The notes under the pieces were generated by a model. That model saw nothing but the letters and a program-made list of their open reading frames with translations. It searched no databases and was not told the origin of the DNA. The position numbers and the translations under genes were made by a program. 64,000 bases of DNA from Paracoccus sp. DMF-8 (GTDB lineage Bacteria > Pseudomonadota > Alphaproteobacteria > Rhodobacterales > Rhodobacteraceae): positions 1-64,000 of the forward strand of contig NZ_JARJHL010000018.1 in the NCBI RefSeq assembly GCF_029309835.1, in the 5' to 3' direction. Below are positions 12,371-20,418 of the stretch, piece after piece (positions within the stretch are counted from its first letter, which is position 1; each line of letters starts with the position of its first letter).

Positions 12371-13981
12371 ATGGACCAGTATCTGATCGGCATCGACGTT
12401 GGCACCGGCTCGGCCCGGGCGGGGGTCTTTGACCAGCAGGGCAATCTGCTGGCGACGGCCCGGCGCCCGATCACGATGCATCGCGAAGACGGCGGCATCG
12501 TCGAACAATCCGGCAATCAGGTCTGGGACGCGGTCTGTGCCAGCGTCAGGGAAAGCGTGACCCGTGCCGGGATCGACCCGGCGCGTGTCACGGGCATCGG
12601 TTTCGATGCCACTTGCTCGCTGGTGCTGCGTGGTCCCGCTGGAGAAGCCTTGCCGGTCGGCGATCCCGCCCATCCCGAACGCGACATCATCGTCTGGATG
12701 GACCACCGCGCCGTCGAACAGGCCGAACGGATCAATGCGCAGGGCCATGAGGTGCTGCGCTATGTCGGTGGCCGCATCTCGCCCGAGATGCAGACGCCGA
12801 AACTGCTGTGGCTGCGTGAAAACCGCCTCGAGGTCTATGCCCGGGCCGTTCACTTCTTTGACCTGACCGATTTCCTGACATGGAAGGCCACGGGCGCGCT
12901 GGACCGGTCGTCCTGCACGGTGACCTGCAAATGGACCTATCTGGCGCATGAGCGGCGGTGGGACGCGGATTATTTCCGCCGGATCGGTCTGGGCGATCTG
13001 GCCGATCAGGATTTCGTCCGTATCGGGCAAAGCGTCGTCGAACCCGGCATCCCTCTGGGGCAGGGGCTGGCGGCGGATGCTGCGGCGGCGATGGGCCTGC
13101 CTGTCGGCACGGCGGTGGCGGCGGGGCTGATCGACGCCCATGCGGGCGGGGTCGGGACGGTGGCGGCGGGCGGCGATGCGACGACCTGTCTGGGCTATGT
13201 CTTTGGCACCTCGTCCTGCACCATGACGACGACCACGGACCCGGCCTTTGTGCCCGGTGTCTGGGGGCCGTATTTTTCGGCCATGGTGCCGGGGATGTGG
13301 CTGAACGAAGGCGGTCAGTCCGCGGCAGGCGCGGCCATCGACCAGTTGGTGCAACTGCACCCCGCGACGGCCGAGGCCACGGCGCTGGCCGAAGCGGATG
13401 GCAAATCCCTGCCGCAATGGCTGGCCGACCGCGCGCTGGATCTGGCCGCCAGCCCGGCGCAGGCGGTGCGGCTGGCCGATGACCTGCATGTCGTGCCCGA
13501 ATTTCTGGGCAATCGCGCGCCCTTTGCCGACCCCCATGCCCGCGCCGTCATCATGGGGCAGGGTATGGAAACCAGCGTCGATTCGCTGGTCGCGCTATAT
13601 GTCGCGGGGATCTGCGGGCTGGGCTATGGGCTGCGCCAGATCATTGAAACGCAGGCGCAACATGGGGCGCCCGTTGCCTCGATCAGCGTCAGCGGGGGGG
13701 CGGGGGCGCATGTGCTGACCCGGCAGTTGCTGGCCGATGCCACCGGCTATCCGGTCGAGGTGACCGCCTGTCCCGAACCCGTCCTGCTGGGCTCGGCCAT
13801 GCTGGGCGCGGTCGCGGGCGGTGCCTATCCCGACCTGCAGACCGCCATGCCCGCCATGTCGCGCATCGCGACGAACTGCCCGCCCGATCCCGCCACCCGC
13901 GCGCTGCAGGATCGGCGCTATGCGGCCTTTCTGACCCTGCAACGCACCGCCCGCGAGATCCGCGCGGCGTCTGCCCCCTGA
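12371..13981 (+). CDS. rbtK: FGGY-family pentulose kinase, probable D-ribulokinase
   Basis: A 536-residue FGGY kinase: phosphate loop IGIDVGTGSARAGVFD at the N-terminus, GIGFDATCSLV near residue 78, GLIDAHAGGVG with the catalytic Asp near residue 255, and a C-terminal SVSGGAGAHVLTRQLLAD motif. Length and motifs place it in the ribulokinase/FGGY-pentulose branch rather than with glycerol kinases or XylB. With the preceding ribitol dehydrogenase it would convert ribitol to D-ribulose 5-phosphate. A much longer open frame exists upstream, but the ATG at 12371 with AGAGGAA begins the conserved domain and sits 29 bases after rbtD. Confidence 0.85.
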   Translation: MDQYLIGIDVGTGSARAGVFDQQGNLLATARRPITMHREDGGIVEQSGNQVWDAVCASVRESVTRAGIDPARVTGIGFDATCSLVLRGPAGEALPVGDPAHPERDIIVWMDHRAVEQAERINAQGHEVLRYVGGRISPEMQTPKLLWLRENRLEVYARAVHFFDLTDFLTWKATGALDRSSCTVTCKWTYLAHERRWDADYFRRIGLGDLADQDFVRIGQSVVEPGIPLGQGLAADAAAAMGLPVGTAVAAGLIDAHAGGVGTVAAGGDATTCLGYVFGTSSCTMTTTTDPAFVPGVWGPYFSAMVPGMWLNEGGQSAAGAAIDQLVQLHPATAEATALAEADGKSLPQWLADRALDLAASPAQAVRLADDLHVVPEFLGNRAPFADPHARAVIMGQGMETSVDSLVALYVAGICGLGYGLRQIIETQAQHGAPVASISVSGGAGAHVLTRQLLADATGYPVEVTACPEPVLLGSAMLGAVAGGAYPDLQTAMPAMSRIATNCPPDPATRALQDRRYAAFLTLQRTAREIRAASAP

Positions 13982-14000
13982 TGCAGGAGCATCCCGCCCC

Positions 14001-14399
14001 ATGACCGACATCGCCGCCGCCCTGAACGCCGCCCGTCTGGACGGCGACAGCTTTGCCATGTCGAACTGCATCCGCGCCCTTGCCATGGATGCGGTCGAGG
14101 CCGCGAATTCCGGCCATCCCGAGGACCCCATGGGCATGGCCGCGCTGTGGACGCGCCACCAGAAAGCCGATGCCGCCGCCCCCGATTGGCCCGCCCCCGA
14201 TTGGCCCGACCGCGATTGGCCCGACCGCGAAATCCTTAACCAAGGATGGGCGGGCAGGTTCGGCTGGACCCGCCATGTCGCCTCTGGCGCCGATGTGGCC
14301 GGGTTGCGCGGCTTTGGCGCCCCGGCCCCGGTGCTTTACGAAAAATTCGGCATTACCGCCGCCGCGATCGTGGTGCGTGCCAAAACCCTTCTGACTTGA
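14001..14399 (+). pseudogene. Miniature transketolase remnant (N- and C-terminal ends only)
   Basis: A 132-residue open frame. Residues 20-50 read like the start of transketolase (NCIRALAMDAVEAANSGHP then PMGMAALW). The last 50 residues read like its extreme C-terminus (GWTRHV, FGAPAPVLYEKFGIT, then AKTLL). Everything between, meaning the thiamine-diphosphate and transketolase-core domains of a normal enzyme of about 660 residues, is absent. In its place is a three-copy 15-base repeat encoding DWPxx units. The reading frame is intact from start to stop, and a GGAGCATCC ribosome binding site is present, so a short protein could still be made, but it cannot be an active transketolase. It sits among pentulose kinase genes, where a transketolase would make sense. 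It is probably a deletion derivative. Confidence 0.75.
14181..14225 (+). repeat. 15-bp tandem repeat, three copies, inside the transketolase remnant
   Basis: Three consecutive 15-base units of the form CCCGATTGGCCCGMC encode DWPAP, DWPDR and DWPDR. The unit is a multiple of three, so frame is kept. The array sits exactly where the transketolase core has been lost. Confidence 0.85.
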
Positions 14400-14414
14400 A
14401 CCCGCGAGGTCTTT

Positions 14415-15140
14415 ATGCAGTTTTCAGGAAAATCCGTCATCATCACCGGCGCGGGCAAGGGCATCGGCCGCGCCTGCGCGCAATTGATGGCCGCACGCGG
14501 CGCTGAGGTCGTGGCCCTGTCGCGCACCCAATCCGATCTGGACAGCCTGCGCGCGGATATCGGTGGGCGCAGCATCCGCGTCGATCTGGCCGATGCGGCA
14601 GCCACACGCGCTGCGATGACGCAGGCGGGCACCTGCGACTATCTGATCAACAGCGCGGGCATCAATGTGCTGGAAAGCGTGCTGGAGATGACCGAGGCGG
14701 GCTATGACGCGGTTCTGGGCATCAACCTGCGTGCCGCCCTGCTGACCTGTCAGGAATTCGCCCGCGCGCGGGTCGCGGCGGGGGGCGGTGGCGCGATCGT
14801 CAACATCACCTCGATTGCCGGGCATCGCGGCTTTCAGGACCACCTGTGCTATGCCGCGTCCAAGGCCGGGCTGGAGGGCGCGACCCGCGTCATGGCCCGG
14901 GAACTGGGCGCCCATGGCATCCGCGTGAACGCGGTCGCGCCGACGATCACCCTGACGGAACTGGCGGCCGAAGCATGGTCCGACCCCGCCAAAAGCGCCC
15001 CGATGATGGTCCGCCACCCGCTGAACCGCTTTGCCGAGGCCGAGGAGGTCGCGCAAAGCATCGCGCTTTTGCTGTCCGACGACAGCGCCATGATTTCGGG
15101 CGCGGTCCTGCCGGTGGATGGCGGATTCCTTGCCGTGTGA
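14415..15140 (+). CDS. L-xylulose reductase-like short-chain dehydrogenase (DCXR type)
   Basis: A 241-residue SDR with cofactor motif TGAGKGIGRACAQ, NADP-type second strand (VVALSRTQSDLDSL), NSAG motif and catalytic Ser/Tyr/Lys (ITSIAGHRGFQDHLCYAASKAG), ending VLPVDGGFLAV. The segments VVALSRTQSDLDSL and HGIRVNAVAPTI...WSDPAKS...PLNRFAE strongly resemble dicarbonyl/L-xylulose reductases, suggesting interconversion of L-xylulose and xylitol or a similar ketose/polyol pair. It starts 15 bases after the transketolase remnant and is likely the last gene of the operon. Confidence 0.82.
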   Translation: MQFSGKSVIITGAGKGIGRACAQLMAARGAEVVALSRTQSDLDSLRADIGGRSIRVDLADAAATRAAMTQAGTCDYLINSAGINVLESVLEMTEAGYDAVLGINLRAALLTCQEFARARVAAGGGGAIVNITSIAGHRGFQDHLCYAASKAGLEGATRVMARELGAHGIRVNAVAPTITLTELAAEAWSDPAKSAPMMVRHPLNRFAEAEEVAQSIALLLSDDSAMISGAVLPVDGGFLAV

Positions 15141-15612
15141 CAGGGCAGGGCGGGGTGGCCTGCCCTGACCCGAAACAACCGAAAGCAGACAGATCACCCG
15201 TTACGGGCCGCCGCGGAATCTGCGCGCGCGGCCCGGTTGCGTCGCGTTTCACGGCAGGTCGAAACCGGGTGATCTGCCTGTGGCCAGGTTGAAGGGGTGC
15301 AGCATTCATCCGCCGCACGCCGCCATTTCCAAAGCGCGATGACACCAGGACAGCCCGCAGCATGACAGTGGTATGACAGGCGCGCGCCGGGGCTGGTCGT
15401 TCACCTGCGGCTTTTGGTCGCTGCTGCGCCCGGAACGCGACCACAACGCCCGGATCAGGCAACACCTGTGGCGCTGCGGCAACGATTTCGGGGTTTAGGT
15501 GGCCGCCCGCATCTTGCCCATCCGGGGCAGGGTGGATAATCCCCAAGTGAAACGCTCAGGCAATCGGGTCTTCCGATCACCCAGGAAAATGTTCATCGCG
15601 AAGGAACCCGAT
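15141..15612. promoter_or_regulatory. Long leader region upstream of the TonB receptor gene
   Basis: No gene is supported here. A 15-bp inverted repeat with one mismatch (CAGACAGATCACCCG at 15186-15200, CGGGTGATCTGCCTG at 15266-15280) brackets a 65-base GC-rich loop, suggesting a structured leader or operator. The strand with CGGGTGATCTGCC vaguely resembles a cobalamin-riboswitch B12 box, but the other conserved riboswitch elements were not found. No clear Fur box was seen by eye. Confidence 0.35.
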
Positions 15613-17679
15613 ATGCGCAACCGATCCCAATCATCCCCATTCCAGACGAAACGCCCGCTGCTGGCCGTGCTGATGGGCTCGACCGCCCTGACCCTGCCGG
15701 TCGCCGCCGTCGCACAGGATGACACGGCCGATGTCATCCAGTTGGACGAGGTGGTGATCGTCACCTCTGCGTCGTCCATCGCGACCTCGATTCAGGATGC
15801 GCCCGCCTCGATCACCGTTATCGACCAGCGCACGATCGAGGCAAACGGCGCGCGTGATCTGCGCGACGTGCTGCGCACCGTGCCGGGCCTGAACCTGACG
15901 CGCGGCAATGACGGCAATTCGTCCGTGTCCTTCCGTGGCCTGTCCGCCAGCCGAACCCTGACGCTGATCGACGGCAAGCGCATCAGCAGCCGCAACACCT
16001 TTGCCCGCCATTATCGCGGCGATCTGGACATCGTTCCCCTCGACGCGATCGAACGCATCGAGGTCGTGCGCGGCCCGATGTCGACGCTGTATGGGTCCGA
16101 CGCCATGGGCGGCGTGATCAATATCATCACCAAGAAATCCACCGATACCTGGTCGGGTTCGATCACCACCGATTTCGGCTTTGCCGATGAAAACTCTACC
16201 GCCGACAACCGGTCGATTTCGGCCTTTGTCTCGGGCCCGCTTGGCCAGAACCTGAACCTGTCGGCATGGGCGAAACTGTCGGAACTGGACGCGCCCGACC
16301 GCCCCTATCAGTGGGCCGAAAGCCGGGGCGAACTGGTGCCACTGTATTCCTCGAACGGGACGCGGGCGAAAACGCTTGGCGCGCGCCTGACCTGGACCCC
16401 GCAGGACGGCCAGGAATGGGGTTTCGAGGCGCAGACGGCACAGGATGAATACCTTGCCGAAGATGGCGGCCACGACACCAACGACGTGTCGCGCAACAGC
16501 CTGTCGATCACCCATGACTGGGACATGGGCAACGGCACCCTGTCCAGCTACCTGCGTTACGAAGACAGCGAAAACAAGAGCTGGAACAGCACCGATTCCA
16601 CCTGGAACGACCCGATTTCCTATGACACGCTGACGCTGGAAAGCCGCTATACCTCGCAGACCCAGGTTGGTGGCCGGGTGCTGGATTACACGCTTGGCGG
16701 GTTGCTGGCGCGGGAAAAGCTGAAGGATTCTCAGACCTCGTCCGAACTGATCGAGGGTGAGGTCGACACCGCCGCCCTCTATGCCGAAGGCCGGTTGCAG
16801 GTGAATGACGCGCTGAGCCTGACGGGCGGCCTGCGTGTGGACCATCACGAAAAATACGGCACCCACACGACGCCGCGCATCTATGCCAACTATGCGATCA
16901 GCGATGCGCTGATGCTGAAGGCGGGCTATTCGCAGGCCTTCGTCGCGCCCGATCTGCGCAACCTGAACCCGAACTATGAAATGGGTTCGCGCGGCAATGG
17001 CTGCAAACCCTATCAGGGCCCCTGCACCATCATCGGCAACCCCGATCTGAAACCTGAAACCTCTGACAACTATGAAATCGGACTGAATTACCAGGGTGAC
17101 CGCGCAAGCTGGGAAGTCACGGCATTCTACAACGATGTCAAAGACATGCTGGCCGCACGTCGCACTGGACGCATCGAAGACGGCGTTCCCGTTTTCCAGC
17201 GCGACAACTTTGACTACGGCAAAACCGCCGGCATTGAAGCGGGTCTGGAATATTTCATCAATGACGATCTGACCTGGACCAACTCGGTCACCTATATCGC
17301 CGAATCGGAATTCAAATATGGCGATTTCGACACGGCCTATCCGATGGCGACGACCCCGAAATGGAACGTCACCACGGGTCTGGCATGGCAGGCCAATGAC
17401 CGTCTGAACCTGTCGGGTCAGGTTACCTATGTCGGCAAACAGGCGGGCTATGTGGTCGAGGACGGGCTGGTCGTCGGCGATGGCGAACAGGCCTCGGTCC
17501 CGGCGGGCCAGAACAGCAAGGCCTATTACCTGGTCGATATCGCGGCCGCCTATGATCTGAACGACAGCGCGACGCTGAATGTCGGCATTGACAACCTGTT
17601 CAACAGCCAGCCGGAAAGCGAAGTCGATTACCGCGAAAACGGCCGCCTGTTCAAACTGGGTCTGACGACGCGCTTCTGA
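15613..17679 (+). CDS. TonB-dependent outer-membrane receptor (CirA/FepA-like, siderophore type)
   Basis: A 688-residue outer-membrane receptor. An N-terminal signal peptide ends around VAAVAQ (residue 36). The TonB box region is DEVVIVTS, followed by the plug domain (APASITVIDQRTIEANGARDLRDVL, then RIEVVRGPMSTLYGSDAMGGVINIIT). The C-terminal barrel has the GNPDLKPETSDNYEIG motif typical of catecholate-siderophore and colicin I receptors and ends in F (GLTTRF), as outer-membrane barrels do. It imports a ferric siderophore using TonB/ExbBD energy, none of which is encoded here. The start at MRNRSQS has AAGGAA seven bases upstream; an ATG eight codons earlier is an alternative. Confidence 0.92.
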   Translation: MRNRSQSSPFQTKRPLLAVLMGSTALTLPVAAVAQDDTADVIQLDEVVIVTSASSIATSIQDAPASITVIDQRTIEANGARDLRDVLRTVPGLNLTRGNDGNSSVSFRGLSASRTLTLIDGKRISSRNTFARHYRGDLDIVPLDAIERIEVVRGPMSTLYGSDAMGGVINIITKKSTDTWSGSITTDFGFADENSTADNRSISAFVSGPLGQNLNLSAWAKLSELDAPDRPYQWAESRGELVPLYSSNGTRAKTLGARLTWTPQDGQEWGFEAQTAQDEYLAEDGGHDTNDVSRNSLSITHDWDMGNGTLSSYLRYEDSENKSWNSTDSTWNDPISYDTLTLESRYTSQTQVGGRVLDYTLGGLLAREKLKDSQTSSELIEGEVDTAALYAEGRLQVNDALSLTGGLRVDHHEKYGTHTTPRIYANYAISDALMLKAGYSQAFVAPDLRNLNPNYEMGSRGNGCKPYQGPCTIIGNPDLKPETSDNYEIGLNYQGDRASWEVTAFYNDVKDMLAARRTGRIEDGVPVFQRDNFDYGKTAGIEAGLEYFINDDLTWTNSVTYIAESEFKYGDFDTAYPMATTPKWNVTTGLAWQANDRLNLSGQVTYVGKQAGYVVEDGLVVGDGEQASVPAGQNSKAYYLVDIAAAYDLNDSATLNVGIDNLFNSQPESEVDYRENGRLFKLGLTTRF

Positions 17680-17701
17680 TCGCGCCTTGCGCAACAACTC
17701 G

Positions 17702-17731
17702 GGCCGCCCTTTTTGTCGGGGCGGCCTTTTT
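17702..17731 (+). terminator. Rho-independent terminator after the TonB receptor
   Basis: GGCCGCC and GGCGGCC form a perfect 7-bp stem around an 11-base loop, followed directly by a run of T, 22 bases after the stop codon. Confidence 0.9.
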
Positions 17732-17739
17732 GCTGCGTC

Positions 17740-18600
17740 GACCCTGCGGGGCGTTGCATCGGCGCGACCGCCTGTCACATGGCCGCTGGCCGGAATTGGC
17801 AACCCGATCAGCAAGGTGACGCTGATAGTCGTGCCGCGCCTGACCGGCGATACCATCCACTTTATCCAGCGGGCAGGCCTGCCGCAGACCATCACAGGTC
17901 TGGCGGCGGGGACATGGCATGTGCTCAATACGATCATGTCGGACCCGGTTGAGGTTCTGGGCCTGCCGGGCCAGTTGCGCGCGGCGTCCACCGATGCCAG
18001 CAAGCACCTCCACAGCGGCCACAGCCTGACGAACGACTATGCCGCGTGGCACCGCAACATGGTCGAGTCGCTGCTGTCGGTCGGGGTCACCGCGCCCTAT
18101 CAGACGATGATCAACTCGACCATGCCGGGGTCATCCATGGTGGCACGCCGGAATCATGAGTTCGACGACAGCCGCGCGCAGGGTGGGATCGGCGCGGATG
18201 TCCCGCCGCGATATGATGTCCCGGCTGATATTTTTCAGCGACGGCATCCGCGCAGCCGACGCAACAAGCTATTCGGTGCCGGCCAGCAACAGCCTCGGCA
18301 CCACGACAGTATCCTCCGAGCCCGTTGGCGGGTGGCGGGCGTGGCAGCGGGGTCGATGTCGACCGACCATGCCCTGAAGATGACCGCCACCAGCTACGAC
18401 GGTGCCACAGTCCAAGGGACTGCGCTACCTGCAGGCACGGACGGTTACTGTAGGTTATTCCTACGGGCGGCCAACATCGCTGCAATCAATCGAGTGGAGC
18501 TGACAGCCACAGAACTGTATGCCTGCCGCAAACTTTCGTCTCACGCTACAGCCAGTGAACAGAGCGAAACCAGAACAAGAAACTGATACCCAGAAAGAAG
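17740..18600 (+). pseudogene. Decayed open frame(s), possibly phage tail-fibre or SGNH-like
   Basis: Nearly 900 bases without a normal gene. Protein-like stretches appear in different frames: one frame (about 17790-18135) gives ISKVTLIVVPRLTGDTIHF, LPQTITGLAAGTWHV and HSGHSLTNDYAAWHRNMVESLL. A second frame (about 18190-18330) gives RRDMMSRLIFFSDGIRAADA. The first then resumes near 18355 with VELTATELY. The Fn3-like TGLAAGTWHV and the GHSLTNDY string hint at a tail-fibre or SGNH-esterase-type protein broken by frameshifts. Identity is uncertain. It lies next to the tRNA attachment scar, where prophage tail-end genes often lie. Confidence 0.35.
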
Positions 18601-18625
18601 GGATTATGCCTGGGTCTTTGAAAAA

Positions 18626-18673
18626 TGGTGCCCGGAGACGGATTTGAACCGCCGACACGCGGATTTTCAATCC
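18626..18673 (-). other. 3' half of tRNA-Phe (GAA), attachment-site scar
   Basis: Read on the minus strand, this begins GGATTGAAAATCC (anticodon loop with GAA), continues through a variable loop and T-arm (GGCGGTTCAAATCC) and ends with an encoded CCA. The 5' half (acceptor strand, D-arm) is missing: tRNA similarity stops at the 5' side of the anticodon stem. This is the classic footprint left by a phage or island that integrated into the 3' half of a tRNA gene. The phage genes to the right and the older sequence to the left fit this. It is not a functional tRNA. Confidence 0.8.
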
Positions 18674-19057
18674 AATTCGGTTTCTTCTGAAAACAATACG
18701 ATAGCCTTAAAAAAGTATCACGACAAAACGGGAACGCCCCATGAACGTGATACCTCTGATTTCCTCGACCTGATCGAGGTCAACTCGGTTCGTCAGGTCG
18801 CGGCGCAGCACCTGATCAATGCGGTTCTGAACTGCGGCGCGGATGCGGTGGCGTTCCTTGAGATTGTGCATTCGGTCTTGTCGCCGGATTGGCCGATGCC
18901 TTCGCCCTATGCGAACCTGATGGCCGAGGCGCGCGAATGGGCGCGTATCGCCAGCACGGCGCAGCGCAAGGGTTATGCGCTGGCCTGTTTCGAGGCGCTG
19001 GCCCCGGCTGATCAGGCCGCGTTCCTGCTCCATATCGGCGCGAGGGCGGCGGCATGA
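18644..19057 (+). CDS. Small phage structural-module protein, start uncertain
   Basis: The open frame has no ATG near its 5' end and begins with a TTG inside the tRNA scar, so the gene may be truncated or fused at the attachment site. The conserved-looking part is LDLIEVNSVRQVAAQHLINAV... followed by LMAEAREWARIASTAQRKGYALACFEALAPADQAAFL, a pattern found in small proteins preceding the head-tail connector in Rhodobacteraceae prophages. The function is unknown. The stop overlaps the next gene start (ATGA). Confidence 0.5.
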   Translation: MNRRHADFQSNSVSSENNTIALKKYHDKTGTPHERDTSDFLDLIEVNSVRQVAAQHLINAVLNCGADAVAFLEIVHSVLSPDWPMPSPYANLMAEAREWARIASTAQRKGYALACFEALAPADQAAFLLHIGARAAA

Positions 19058-19587
19058 TCACTACGCGCCTTGAACGCCGTGTCACCGGCATTCTCGACCT
19101 TGAGGACGCCAAGCGCCACGCCCGTGTTGATGGCGATTATGAGGATTTCGATTTTCATCGCATGATGGTTTCCGCCATCATCGAGGCCGAGGATTACGCA
19201 TCCATGGCTTTCTTGAGCCAGGCGGTGCGCGTGACGCTGGATGACCGCCCGCGTGACGGCAAGGTCGCTCTGCCCATCGGCCCGCTGCGCGACTGGACTG
19301 AAGTTTTTGTCATGGTCGCGGGCGAGGATTACGACCATTTCACGGTGACGGAAGGTCAGCGCCCGGTTCTGCATCTGGACTGGCCCTGTCCGCCCGGTCC
19401 CATCGTGATCGAATATTTTGCGGGCTTTGGTCATGACGGCGCCGATGTGCCCGAAGATCTGCGCCACGCCCTGCTGGATCAGGTCGCGGCCTATTACGAC
19501 GCGCGCGGTGCGGTGAATCGCGGCACGGTTGCCCTGTCGCCCCATTTCGCCCGGATCGTAGGGCGCTATCGCGGGGTGCGGATATGA
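19054..19587 (+). CDS. Phage head-tail connector protein (gp6-like)
   Basis: 177 residues. It begins with the gp6-type pattern in which LEDAKRHARVDGDYEDF is followed by a helical segment (HRMMVSAIIEAEDYASMAF) and a beta-rich C-terminal half ending AYYDARGAV...RYRGVRI. The family forms the ring joining the portal vertex to the tail in HK97-like phages. It overlaps both its neighbours by 4 bases (ATGA), showing tight phage-type packing. Confidence 0.7.
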   Translation: MITTRLERRVTGILDLEDAKRHARVDGDYEDFDFHRMMVSAIIEAEDYASMAFLSQAVRVTLDDRPRDGKVALPIGPLRDWTEVFVMVAGEDYDHFTVTEGQRPVLHLDWPCPPGPIVIEYFAGFGHDGADVPEDLRHALLDQVAAYYDARGAVNRGTVALSPHFARIVGRYRGVRI

Positions 19588-19853
19588 GGGCGGCAGAGGC
19601 TTACACGGGCGATCCTGCCGTGGACACCCTGCTGTTCAGCTGGGGACGCGTCATCGCCAATGTACAGGGCTGGGAGCGGGGCTTTGCCCTGTCCATCCAG
19701 CGCGACCGCCACAAGCCCGGTTGGCGCCCGTCTCACAAGCAATTCGCGGTCATGGAAAAGCTGGTGCGCAATGCGCGCCCGCGCCCCGCCGCTGGCATCT
19801 ACGCAGCCGATGATGTGCCCGACGATGTGGCGGTGATCGACTTCGACGACTGA
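19584..19853 (+). CDS. Hypothetical phage protein
   Basis: 89 residues beginning MRAAEAYTGDPAVDTLLFSWGRV, basic and helical in the middle (WRPSHKQFAVMEKLV) and acidic at the end (DVPDDVAVIDFDD). I do not recognise a family. It starts inside the stop of the connector gene. Its position before the terminase suggests a small regulatory or packaging accessory protein. Confidence 0.6.
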   Translation: MRAAEAYTGDPAVDTLLFSWGRVIANVQGWERGFALSIQRDRHKPGWRPSHKQFAVMEKLVRNARPRPAAGIYAADDVPDDVAVIDFDD

Positions 19854-20205
19854 CAGACGTGACCCCGTGCATGACTGCACACGGGGGCAGGCCAGAGGAC
19901 GGTTAGCATACGGTGGCTCTGGACCGGCAACGCCCACCACGGGGCGGGAACACAGGCAAGGGTAGTCCGAAAGGTCGAGGCCCGTTCCCCAGGACAGTGA
20001 CCAGTCCTGCAAGCTGCGACCAACGATCCGGTGCAGGTCACGCATACGGATCGGCCCAAAGCGACGGCCCGGCTCCGGCCAGCAAGATCGCAGAGGGCAT
20101 AGGGACTAGCTCGGGCCATGCGCCGGGGCTGGTCGTCCTATGCCCTTCGCTCAAGCCCTCACCAACCAGCAAGGGGCGGCGAAGTCAGAGAGAGAGGAAA
20201 GAGAC
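19854..20205 (+). other. Gap in phage module rich in inverted repeats; candidate structured RNA
   Basis: Between two tightly packed phage gene groups lie 352 bases with no supported gene. Several local stems can be drawn: CCGTG/CACGG near 19864, CCAGAG/CTCTGG near 19890-19922, CGCCC/GGGCG near 19930, AGGAC/GTCCT near 19992-20009, and a long-range GGGCATAGG...CCTATGCCC pair that closes around 20095-20153. An open frame from 19913 runs through but has proline/glycine/serine-rich low-complexity composition. It may be a structured non-coding RNA or a decayed small-terminase gene. Confidence 0.35.
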
Positions 20206-20418
20206 ATGGCGCGAACGATGAACCACCGAAAGCGGCTGACCAAGATCGCGCGGCGCAAAGGCGTGGCCGTCGATCACGTCGCGAACTGGTCGGCGCTGGC
20301 CGACCGTCTTGCGCAGCATCACGGCATTCCGACCCCGAAAGCCGAGGCGAAACGCTTCTGCTATCAGGTCATGGAGTGCCGTGGCTGGATCACCCGCCGC
20401 CCCGAGGTGTCGGCATGA
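20206..20418 (+). CDS. Small basic phage protein before the terminase
   Basis: 70 residues, strongly basic at the N-terminus (MARTMNHRKRLTKIARRKGV), then a helical region ending RFCYQVMECRGWITRRPE. The start follows an AGAGAGAGGAAAG ribosome binding site, and its stop overlaps the large-terminase start (ATGA). Position and charge suggest a DNA-packaging or small-terminase-like role, but no family motif was recognised. Confidence 0.6.
   Translation: MARTMNHRKRLTKIARRKGVAVDHVANWSALADRLAQHHGIPTPKAEAKRFCYQVMECRGWITRRPEVSA

Noticed and set aside
15186..15280. Cobalamin riboswitch before the TonB receptor
   Set aside because: One arm of the inverted repeat resembles a B12 box at roughly 12 of 16 positions, but the upstream CCCGCAACTGT-type segment and the rest of the conserved core are missing.
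15550..15580. Glycine-riboswitch-like string (AAACGCTCAGGCAAT) before the TonB receptor
   Set aside because: Only one short conserved string is present, without the partner helices or a second aptamer, and the downstream gene has no link to glycine.
18626..18673. Functional tRNA-Phe gene
   Set aside because: Only the anticodon-to-CCA half is present; the D-arm and 5' acceptor strand are replaced by unrelated sequence.
19913..20221. 102-residue frame as a small terminase
   Set aside because: Low-complexity Pro/Gly/Ser-rich product without helix-turn-helix or terminase motifs.
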